This document shows, piece by piece, positions 1-10,600 of a DNA stretch of 13,713 nucleotides. Positions within the stretch are counted from its first letter, which is position 1. Every line of letters begins with the position of its first letter. The stretch comes from JANYCO01 sp031416415. Lineage in GTDB: Bacteria; Bacteroidota; Bacteroidia; Cytophagales; Cytophagaceae. The notes below the pieces were generated by a model. The model made no database searches. It was not told the origin of the DNA and saw only the letters and a list, made by a program, of their open reading frames with translations. The stretch spans positions 1-13,713 of the forward strand of contig JANOTP010000081.1 of the NCBI GenBank assembly GCA_031416415.1, in the 5' to 3' direction. The position numbers and the translations under genes are program-made.

Positions 1-1547
1 CCCGCATTTGCACCTGTGGCAGCATTCATCTCAAGAGATTTTGTTTCACTAATAATAGCAGGCTCTGCTATCGCTGCTATACTTGGAACGAAATAATTAA
101 CCGTTAAAGGTTTTCCAAGACTAGGACAACTATTGGCGTCAGTAGCAATAAAAGTATACACTGTATTTGAAATAGAAGCGGGTAATACGGGTACTGCGGT
201 AGTATTTAAACTTGTAGAGGAGGACAATCCTGAAACGGGCAACCATTTAAAGGTGAGAGAACCCACCCCGCCAGAAGCCGTAGCCTGCATGTTAGCTATT
301 CCTGCTGGACTTCTACAGATAGTAGTATCGTTTGATACGGTAGTATTAATTTTAGGATTTACATTAATGATTATATTATCCGTTCCAGCACCACAATTAT
401 TAGCATCAGTAACGCTTAAGGTATAGGTAGTAGTAACAGAAGGGGTTATCGTTAGATTGGCAGTAGCAGGGTAAGTACCAGTAGGGGAAGATGACCAAGT
501 ATATATGAAAGGTGCTGTTCCTACAGAAATGGTAGATGTTAAAGTTGAATCAGAACCAAAACAAACCAGCTTTGATGCAGGTCCAATATTTACTACGGGA
601 ATTGGTTTTGTTACAATAACTACGGTATCACTATTGTCGCAGTAAGGAAACTTAGATACACGAATCCAAAATCTACTTGTGCCACCAGGTGGAACAACAT
701 TTACAGGTGGAGCTGGTGCATCGCCTGCCGTATTTACAGAACCTAAGTTTACATTGCTCATACCTTGTTTATAACCCCAAAAGGTATTATGATCAGTGAT
801 TGCAGGAAAACCAACATTAACAGAACTTGCCAAAGGGAAAGTTGCTCCTTCACAAAAAATAGCTGGATCAGGATTAGCAACAACTGCTAACGTAGGGCGT
901 TTGTTAAAATAAGAGGTAGAAGTGTCTGCAACTACACAACCATTAGCATCATTGGCTTCAACGATATAATAAGAATCTCTCTTATTAATATTAAAAGAAG
1001 AAGTGGTTACTCCAGGAATTATAACTTTTGGAGAATAATTATACCATTTGTAACCTGTAACAGGTCCAGAAGGAGTAGAGGTTAAATTAAAGGTATTTAA
1101 AGGACATCCAGCGGGTGCACCTGGAGGAGAATTTGCGTTATACAGCGCATCGTTCATAACAATTCCGATGGCGGGATAATAAGAAAGAAATACGGTATCT
1201 TTTGTAATAGAAGCATTCGTATTATTTGTAATAGTCGCTTCCCATCTTCCTACAGCTTGGGCTGTAATGACATTATCAGTAGAATCTGTATTCGGCGCTA
1301 CATCTAAATTTTTCCATCTTATAGTAACATTTAGCTCAGGTGTAGTAGCACAATTGGTGGCAGATAGAGTTACCTGTGATAAAGAAGTTGGTGTTACCGT
1401 GTTTCCTAAACACATATTTGCCACTCTACTTGCGGGCATTGGTGTGCCATTTATAGTAATGCAAAGTTGAACCGTTTGCGCAAAAATAGAATTACTCAGC
1501 ACTATTGCGAGTAAGATAAGTACGGATTTAAAAATTTGCTTTTTCAT
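1..1547 (-). CDS. Secreted multi-domain Ig/PKD-like repeat protein (3' end outside window)
   Basis: The frame starts at ATG 1547-1545 and stays open for 515 codons to the left edge, so the C-terminus is missing. It begins MKKQIFKSVLILLAIVLSNS and continues IFA|QT, a Sec signal peptide. About five ~80-100-residue beta-sandwich-like units follow: roughly 24-130 (Cys29, Cys46), 131-220, 221-320, 325-405 and 406-490. The fourth (starting near Cys329, LVCFGSDSTL) and fifth (near Cys411, TTICRSPAG) are the most recognisable, with a central Y/F-x-W and the PKD-like endings TTYTLSVTDANNC and VYTFIATDANSC. This is the layout of Bacteroidota surface adhesins of the SprB/PKD type; a T9SS sorting domain is expected beyond base 1 but not seen. 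It lies 59 bases downstream of the giant gene on the same strand and is probably co-transcribed. No enzymatic motif is seen. Confidence is high for the CDS and start, moderate for the adhesin role. Confidence 0.9.
   Translation of the reverse strand, partial: MKKQIFKSVLILLAIVLSNSIFAQTVQLCITINGTPMPASRVANMCLGNTVTPTSLSQVTLSATNCATTPELNVTIRWKNLDVAPNTDSTDNVITAQAVGRWEATITNNTNASITKDTVFLSYYPAIGIVMNDALYNANSPPGAPAGCPLNTFNLTSTPSGPVTGYKWYNYSPKVIIPGVTTSSFNINKRDSYYIVEANDANGCVVADTSTSYFNKRPTLAVVANPDPAIFCEGATFPLASSVNVGFPAITDHNTFWGYKQGMSNVNLGSVNTAGDAPAPPVNVVPPGGTSRFWIRVSKFPYCDNSDTVVIVTKPIPVVNIGPASKLVCFGSDSTLTSTISVGTAPFIYTWSSSPTGTYPATANLTITPSVTTTYTLSVTDANNCGAGTDNIIINVNPKINTTVSNDTTICRSPAGIANMQATASGGVGSLTFKWLPVSGLSSSTSLNTTAVPVLPASISNTVYTFIATDANSCPSLGKPLTVNYFVPSIAAIAEPAIISETKSLEMNAATGANA
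1479..1547 (-). other. Sec signal peptide of the downstream repeat protein
   Basis: Residues 1-23 show a basic start (MKKQIFK), a hydrophobic core (VLILLAIVL) and a short polar stretch ending SIFA before QT. Cleavage after Ala23 would leave an N-terminal Gln24, the A|Q pattern common in Bacteroidota exported proteins. This supports both the start codon choice and export across the inner membrane. Confidence 0.88.
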
Positions 1548-1564
1548 AGTTATAATGAATAAGA
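1548..1564 (-). promoter_or_regulatory. AT-rich translation initiation region without Shine-Dalgarno
   Basis: The 17 bases before the ATG read TCTTATTCATTATAACT on the coding strand. No AGGAGG-like element sits at the usual distance, as is normal for Bacteroidota, whose start sites are often AT-rich and unstructured. I found no convincing Bacteroidota promoter (TTG, then TAnnTTTG) in the 59-base gap, which favours read-through from the upstream gene. Confidence 0.45.
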
Positions 1565-1592
1565 GAAGGGACGATTTTGTAACCGTCCCTTC
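1565..1592 (-). terminator. Intergenic hairpin, possible weak terminator or attenuator
   Basis: A perfect 9-bp inverted repeat (GAAGGGACG at 1565-1573, CGTCCCTTC at 1584-1592) encloses a 10-base loop. Read as minus-strand RNA, one G·U pair can be added inside and one outside. It starts 15 bases after the stop codon of the giant gene and ends 17 bases before the next ATG. The following bases (TCTTATTCATT) are only moderately T-rich and not a clean run. It may therefore be a partial terminator, an mRNA 3'-end stabiliser or processing site that sets the ratio of the two products. The structure is certain as sequence; its function is inferred. Confidence 0.5.
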
Positions 1593-1606
1593 CTATTAAT
1601 TTATCG

Positions 1607-4600
1607 TTATCGAACCAATACAATCCGACCTTCTTTTTTAAACGGTCCTTTTGTTAATTCATCTTTTCCTTCATAGGTAATGATGTAGGCATACACACCC
1701 ACAGGCATCAAATCTCCACGGTAACGACCATCCCAGTTTTCATTAGGATCTTCGGTGTAGAAGATTACTTCACCCCAACGGCTGTATACGGTAATTTTAA
1801 AGTTGGTATAATACTTTCCTTTGATTGTAAAGAACCCATCTTCAGAATTCGGATCACCTGGGTGGAAGGCTGTAGGAGGGAAGATTCTTGGCACACAAAC
1901 ATCTTTCACTTTTACAGTATCGGTTATAGGACAATCTAATATTCCAAAATGATTGACTACACTAGAGATTATAATCAGCTCTTCGTCTGTTTCATCTTTA
2001 ATCATTGGATAAGTTACCGTCAGATTTTTTGTAGTCTGACCAGTTATTAAACTACCATCTGAGAACCACTGATAATTTACACCCGTAAATCCTGGATCAC
2101 TAACAGAACCATCCGCGGTGATTAAGATTGCACTTCCAGCCGTTTCAAAGCATTGTTTCACTTCATCAGGTAGTACCTTGGTTGGATAAGGTCTTAAATT
2201 AACTACTGCCGTATCTTTTCCTACACATTGACCTATAGTAACTCTTACTACATAATTATTGGTAGTTAGTGTAGTAAATATAGCATCGGTATCTAAGATC
2301 ACTGTTGAATCACTTTCCACATACCAATTAATTACTTGGTTAAATGCCGTTAGTGCAGGTAGATTACTTGGAGGAGTGTTAGCATCCAATGTAATTGGTG
2401 TTCCAGCACATGCTTGAGCACTATCTATCAATGCAGGTTGTGGTCTAGGTATACTAATCACTCTAACCGTATCGGTATAGGTACAAGTCAACGGTAATGA
2501 AGTAGTATAACTTGCTGTTACGGCATATTTAATAGTATCTACAACAAGTGGATTTACTATTGAAGTAGGAAGTACGACTGGGTTACCGTTAAATGGACCT
2601 GGATTAGGAACGGATGTCCAAGTATAATTATAAGGTAAATTCATACTTGCTAGATCTATGTTTGGAATAGAATCTACATTCGCATTTACAAAACTGTTTT
2701 TACAACCGATGAAATCAGGAGTAAGTATTCTAGGCAAGTCGAGTACCCTTGTGGAATTTAAGGAACTATCAGTACATGCTCCTAAACTATAGGCTACTAT
2801 GTAAGTACCAGGCTGGGTAACACGAACTGAATCTGCTGTTTCACCACTCATAAGACTTCCGTTATAATACCATTGGAATCCACCAAGAGGTGATACAGAA
2901 CCAGGAGCAGGGAATACAGGAAGCGCTGGATTGATATCAACATAACCATAGAAATCATAACATTGCTGTATGGCTTGTGTAATGTTTGGATTATCAACAG
3001 CATTTACGGCAACTGTATCTTTATTGGTACAACCTCTATTATCAGTTACAGTAAGTTCTATACGAGTAAGCGCATTAATAGGTCCCGCTTCTGTTTGAAG
3101 TCCTGATGGTATTACCAGCGAACCAGGTGTAGGCACATCTGCCCAGTCATATCCAACTAAAGTTGCAAAAGGAGTTGCTTTTAACGCTACATCAGATCCT
3201 GTACAAACGAATAGATCTGGACCTGCATCAGCAATCGGTGTGTTAGAAACATTTAACGTGATAGATCTTGTAATAGGATTACAAGTACCTGCTCCTGCAG
3301 AAGTAAGTCTTAGCGTCACTGTTCCTCTTGTTATATCCGCTTGAGATGGAAAATAACTGGTATTAGGTGATGCATTTGTCATAAATTCATCCAATGAAAA
3401 CTGACCTTGCGTAGCAGGGAAATTAGTAGTCCATACTCCACTAGCTCCAGGGTTTCCATAAGTAACAGTGCTATTGTCTAATGAAACACCAATTGGAGTC
3501 ACACAATTATACGCTGCTATTGCTGCTACTACTGGTTTAGGAGTTAAGGTTATGGTAAGAGCATCTGCTGCAGGATTACATAAACTAGTATTACTTACGT
3601 TTCCGGTCGTAATAAATGCAATAGTTATGTTTGTAGAGTCAAGATCTGATGCAGAGAAATTGTATGCTGTACTCAAGGCTGTAGCATCGGTAAAACTTCC
3701 TGTTCCAGTAGAAGTCCAGAAACCACCTGTTGCAACTTGAATATCCGTCACATTTACATCTATACTTGATATGTCGTTACAAACCGTTTGAGTATTTGTT
3801 GCAATTGAGACACTTGGAGAAGGTGCTATCTGAATCACCATTTGAGAACTATCAGCCCTACATGGAGCACCACCAGTACTTACAAATTTAAGTCCTACAG
3901 CTGCCACGTTTGGATCAACTGTATCACCTGGAATATAGGTAGCTTGAAGACTATTGATTTGAGTAAATGTACCATCATAGTCAACATCATTTACACCTAT
4001 CATTGTCCAAATACCAGTATTAGTAGGAGGACTAGAAGCGGTAATAGTGATACCAGTAGTGTTGTTTGCACAAACTACTAAATCAGGACCTGCATTGGCT
4101 ACAATTTTTGGTGTAATGATCGTACTATCAATTGCTGAATAAGCTTGGCAATCTTGGAAATTATTTGAAGAATAAGTGAATTTAACTTTACCAACATTTA
4201 TATCAGCAGGACCGGGTATATAAATAGGAGTAGAGTCAAATACACCAATATTAGTAAATACTCCATCTCCAGAGCTACTCCAGATACCATTGATTCCTCC
4301 CATTGTGAAACCACCTATTAATTCTATAGAATCTACATCCGCACATACCGAAGTAGCTACTGCATTTGCAGAAGGTACTGGTCTAGGAGTAAAAGTAATA
4401 TCTATAGAATCTATTACCTGACTACATAAAGAGTTTCCTCCATTAGAATAAAGGTATAGACGGATAACTGGTTTTAATCTATCTGCTGCAGCTATTATAT
4501 ATTTAGCTTCAAGATCTAATGAGTCAGAGAAATCACCAGATGCACCAACTGTTGCATCTTTTATAGTAGGATATTTAGACGTTCTCCAAATTCCTCCAGC

Positions 4601-7600
4601 CGCATTTAAAATCAATCCCTGAAGTTGTATGTCCGTACGGTCGACACATACTTGTTGGGAAACTCCAGCATTTACTATGGCAGCTGGCTCTGGAACAAGT
4701 AATAAAGAAACTAAATCTGAATCATCTGGGCAACCATTTCCAAGTACAAGTTTTACTTGAAGAATTGCTCCTCCATTAGCCACATCACCACCATTTGGTA
4801 CGTTTGATGGATTTGGATCATAAGTCGCATTTAATGTATTTGTTGCAGAAGTGAAAACCCCACCACCTGGAACCATTCCGCTAGGTTTTGTCCAAGCGAT
4901 TGAAGATGTTCCCGGAAGAACTCCTACTGGAGTAATAAGCGAGGTAAGGTTCACATTGTTATCCTGTGCACAGAAAGTAAAGATTGGTGTAGTTGTATTA
5001 ATTTTAAATGGAGTGTTAAATACAACGTTTATAACATCTGTATATCCTTTGTAACAAACTCCTGTATCCGTTATGGCATAGGTTAGGTTAATATTTCCTG
5101 CCAATAAATCTGCGGCTGACGGTGAATAACTAATTCCTGTCGCTCCAATATTATTTGGACTAAATGAACCAGTTCCTGGAGAAGACCAGGCACCTCCTGG
5201 TACACTAGGGTTAATGGCCGCAGCATTAAGATTTACAGTACTTCCATTGCTACAACCAGAGATATCTAAACCAGCGGTAGTAAAGGTAGGGGCTAACTGT
5301 TGGTTAATGGTCATAGTAGCTGTAACAGCAGTACATGAAGTATGCAATCCATTTGCAGTTAAGGTCACTGTAGCAGGGAATGCTGGAGGTACAATATTAG
5401 CAGTAGTAGTTAATGCAGCTGGATTACCTATATTGGCCAATTCACCGCTAGACCAAGTAGTACTTGTTTGTCCTGAACCTCTTATTGTTCCATTTAACGT
5501 TACAAATTCAAGTGGATCACCCAATAAATCGGAACATACAATTTGATCGGCAGCTGAAAGTAATGGTGCTTGATGAGGGAATATAACTACAGTATCCTCA
5601 GCAGGAGCACAGGAAGGATTTGTTCCTTGTACCGTTACTTTTACCATAATACTATCTAGCGCAAAGTCACTACTGTCTGCATTTACAGTATACGTTGTAT
5701 TTGCGGACCCTGGAGCTGCAATAGAACCGAAACCTTGTATTGTACTCCAAGATACTGCGCCGTTATTAGCTGGTGTTGAAGCTAAATTAAGTGGAACTTT
5801 ATTATTTACACATATATCTAAAGGCGACGTTACCGTTACCGTTGGAGATGTTACAAATGTAATTAATGCATTCACTATTGGAGGTACTGAAGCATTAAAG
5901 CAAGCATTTGAAGGATCAAATGTAATGGTAATTGTTGTAGGAGCTGCTGGTGTAAACTGAAGCGTCACACTTGATTGTCCTGTTCCTCCTGGAGCGCTGA
6001 ATGCGCCAGAGGTAGTTGTCCAATCTCCAATTAGACCTGAAGAAACAGCATAGTTTATAGGAACTCCACTTGTAAAGCAGATCACAGTATCCTGTAAATC
6101 AGCTAATGTTGGACTTGATGTGAAATTAATTCTCAACGTATCGTAGGCTGGAGGACAAGAACCTGTTCCATTTATTAAAGCAACGATAGTGGTAGTAAGA
6201 GGATTTACTTCTTCAAGAGGATCTGGATCATAAACAGGAGTTGTAATATTTGGATTATCAAATATACCAGCTTTATCACTTGACCATGAAGGAGTTCCTA
6301 AACTATTTGTGGAAGAAGAATTCAATTGAATTGTTGCCCCAGAACCCGCACAAGTATTTATATCCGGTCCAATAGTTAAAGTAGGTGCTTTTGTAATATT
6401 TATTACCATAGCATCTTGCACAAGCATACAAGCTGCATTGCTTCTAGTACTTGCTATAATGGTAACACTTCCGTTTAGTATATCCGCATTTGTAATTGAA
6501 TAAGTAGGTTTGGTTGGATCAAATGCATCTAATCCTGTACCTGTAGCTGCCCATGTAGCAGTTAAACCATTCGTTAAGGTTATAGTAGGGAAACTATATT
6601 GTAAAACCTCTGCTATAGTTTTAGAACAGAAACTTACGTCTGGTCCAATTGCAATAGTAGGTTGAGGACGTATCGTAACTCTTAACGTATCTGTTATAGG
6701 AGTACAATTTCCATTTCCGTTTGCAGTAAATACAAGGTTTACAAAACCAGCTGCTTTTTCAGCAACTGTTGGGCTATAGGTTGCCGCAGCAGTATTGGCA
6801 AATGTACCCGCAGCACCAGAAACTTTCCAACTTACACTGTTGGCATTCGTTGCTGTTCCTGTTATTGAAACAGAATTTGCCTCGTTACAAATTGTTTGAT
6901 CCACTCCTGCAGCAGCTGTAGGTTTCGGAGTAAAAGTGATCGTACGTGTATCGGTTACCGTAGAACAACCTACCGCAGTAAGCGTCAAGGTAACGTTGAA
7001 TGGAGCGTCTATATCATTGCCTGGATTTCCAGGTATGTTACTAGGATAATAAACCGATCCCGCACCAACTGTTTGATTTGTTACTCCAAATACACCAGTA
7101 CCACTCGTTGACCAAGTAACAGATGTAGTAGTATTGGCTACCGTAGCATCTGAAAGATCAAGGGAAGAAGTAGTTTGACAAACGGTATAGTTTGCACCAG
7201 CATCTACAACAGGGAATGGCGTAATCAATACTTTATATTGATCGGTTGCCGCTCTACAACTAGAACCAGGAGGATTTATTGTATGCCCTACGAGTATTAT
7301 AGCTCCAGCTGCTTTATCAAGTGCTGTAAGTGTATAAGCAGAAAGTTGCGCACTAGCCGATGGGTCAACACTGAAAGAACCGTTTCCAGAAGTCGTCCAG
7401 TCTATCATATATCCAGGTTGATTTACCGATCCTTGAACGTTAACGGTATTTTGACTAGCACAAATTGAAATAGAATCTCCAGTGGTTATAGTTATTATTG
7501 GCGCAGGAGCCAATGTTATATCTACAAAATCTGTAACAGGTAAACACAAACCATTGTCACTGCTTAAGAATATTCTAATTACATTGTTTGGTGCTGGAAG

Positions 7601-10600
7601 ATTAGCTTTCGCTCTATCAGCAGCCGTAAAGGGATACACCACAGAAGGTAAGAATGCCGATGCTTGGAACGTACCTGTTCCATTACTTGACCAATTAAAA
7701 CCACTTGTAGAAGTTCCTGCAAGATTTACGAAGGCACTATCACTACATACTGACATAGGTAATGTAGTAATATTGACCAATGGAGGTTGAGATAAGTTTA
7801 TTACTACAGTATCTCTATCGGGTACACAAAGACCTGTTGGGTCAGTTGCTGTAAGGAACAACATTAAAGAAGTTCCTGTAGTATCAGCAGGATAACTTAG
7901 CGTATAATTTGTTGCAAGTGCTGTAGGAGCAGAGAAACAAGGAGCACCACAATTTGGAGAAGACCAAGCAGTAGTAAACCCACCTCCAGCAGGATTTATT
8001 GTTCCAACTAAATTAAACGTAGGATTATTTTTACAAATGAAACGATCAAGACCAGCATTTACGATAGGAGCTTTCGTGAAGGTAAGCGTTACTTTGTCAG
8101 AATCTGAAGGACAAACCGTAGAACCTGATGAATACAAGGTAAGTGTTACAAAACCATTTTGTACCTCTACAGTATCTGGATCATAGGTAGTAGCAGTAGG
8201 GAAAACATTATTAGATGCAAAGCCTGTAAATTTGTTTGCTCCTGATTTCCAAAAACCAGTTGCTGAATTTGTCATAGATCCATTTAATGTATAAACATTG
8301 TTGTTTTCACAAATTGGATTAGCTGTTCCTGCATTTACAGTAGGTTTTTTCTCAAGATTAATAGTAATAGGTGTACTAGAAACCGTTCCACATATGTTAA
8401 CAGCATCACTTGTTAAAACAAAGGTTAACGATGTTTTAGAAGTATCCGCGGGTGAAGGTGAGAATTGAACAGACGTTTGAGGAATTAAATTATTGTGTGT
8501 GTTGTTAGGGCTAAACGTACCTGTTCCGGCACAGTTTGTACAAGCCCAAGTACCTGTATTACTATTCGTAATCGTTCCATCAAGTGTTACAGATCCAGTT
8601 TGACAAAAAGCGGTAGACAAAGAAGAAGCTGAAACCACTACGCCAGGTATAAAGGTATAAACAACTTGATCTGTTCGCGCAGGACAAAGACCAACGCCAT
8701 TAGTAATACCTTGGAAAGTAACTGATGTTCCTGCATCTCCAGCACCTAAAGTGTAGGTAGCTGTTGTTGCTGTAGTAGGAGCTAGAGAACCTGAAGCAGC
8801 TCCAATTATAGACCATACTACAGAAGTAGCTCCACCCGAAAGTGCTGTAGGAGTTAATACAAATGATCCAGGTACTGTTCCACATCTATTTTGATCAGCA
8901 CCAGCGTTTAAAACTATTGGATCAGCAATCGTAACGGTAGCGGTTGCATTTACAGCAGAACAAGGATTAGATCCTGTAGTCATTACCGTGAATACAACGG
9001 TACTATTTGTTCCTACAGTATCTGCTGCAGAAAGTGTATAGATTGGTGTTAAACTAGTTTGGTTGTCGAACGAACCAGTACCGTCAGAAGTCCAGATTAA
9101 ACCTGTAGCATTTGTAAATGCACCAGTCAAATCTATCGTCATATCGTTTCCACACTGAATAACTGGGGCAGCAGTTATTGTTACTGTAGGAGCAGGGTTA
9201 AAATGAATTGCCACAGCATCGCTGACAGCAGGACAACCTCCTCCAGCAGGGATCGCATAGGTAAACGTTCTTGTTTGATTAATATCTCCAGCAGCAGGAT
9301 TATAAGTAGCACTTAAAGAAGTAGGGTTTGTGATAGCTGATATACAACCCACACACGTCCACGTTCCACCATTACTTCCACTTCCATCTAATAATGCAGG
9401 AGCATCATTTTGACAAATTGTATAATCAGGACCTGCATTAGCAGAAGGAAGATCTGTAAATTGTATGACTCTTTCTTGACTTACTGGAGCACAACCACCA
9501 ATACCGTTACCAGTAAGAATTACAATAGCTGTTCCATTGGTTTTGTCAGTTGCAGTAATATTGTATACTGCGGTAGAAATTGAAGAAGGGTTTGTAATTG
9601 TTCCGGTACCCGCACCTGCTTTAACTGTCCAAGCAACTGAAGAAGTATTAGTACTAGAGGCACCCGAAAGCGCAACAGTATTTTGATTTTTACATACTAC
9701 AAGGTCAGGGCCGTCAACAATAGCAGGAGCTTTATTTATGGTGGCGGTAACAGAACGTTGCACAGCTACACAATTAGACAATGCACCAGTTGTTGTCAAG
9801 GTAAATGTTACCGTACCATTAGTTATATCATCTGCACTAGGAATATAAATAGCATTTTTATCTGTTGGATCACTAAAACAACTTACACAACCACTACTTG
9901 AAGTCCATACACTTGCAAGGTTAGGCGTAATTGTAGCAGAAGCACCAGCTAAATTTATTGTAGCAGCATTTTCGCAAACATTAGGGATTGGACTTAAACT
10001 AATTGTAGGGCTATTTATAAATGTAAATGTGACAGTAGAACTATTCACAGCATTACAGCTACCGTTATTTCGAGTATTTATGGTGAAAGTAATAGTATTA
10101 CTAGGATTTGCTAAGTCAGCAGCTGACGGAGTATAAAGGGTAGAGTCTGGAGCTACTGCATTTGTATCTGTAAAACAGGTAGCACAATTGGAACCAGAAG
10201 ACCAATGCAATGCACCAGTACTTGAAGTACCTTTTAATATTATTACAGGGTTATTTTTACAAACACTTCCTGGCGCAGTCGTAATTGTAGCAGTAGGAGG
10301 TGCGGTGTATGTAACTGTTGCTGTAGCGGGTACGTTTGTACAACCCGCTAATGTTGCCGTTAATAGTAATGTAGTAGTACTACCTACTGCGGGAGTACCT
10401 GTAGCGGTAAACGTGGTAGTAAGATTTCCAGCGTTTCCAAATGTACCAGGTGCTCCACCAGAAACAGACCAAGTATGTCCTGCTGCTGGAGGGGTTACCG
10501 AACCACTTATATTGACTGTAGGATTATTCGCACATACATTATAATTTGAACCAGCACTAGAGGTAGGGGCAGAAGTAAATGTTATTGTCATTGTATCTCT

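Noticed and set aside
1548..1606. Independent promoter for the left gene in the gap
   Set aside because: No TTG/TAnnTTTG pair with suitable spacing could be found in 59 bases, nearly half of which is hairpin.
1712..1720. RGD tripeptide in the C-terminal domain as an integrin-binding site
   Set aside because: It falls at a variable position of the sorting domain (usual pattern Y-[KR]-G-x-x-x-P-x-G), so chance is the simpler explanation.
8700..8885. 61-codon minus-strand frame in another phase
   Set aside because: It is a Trp/Ser/Tyr/Cys-rich translation inside the giant gene in a shifted frame, with no sign of a real protein.
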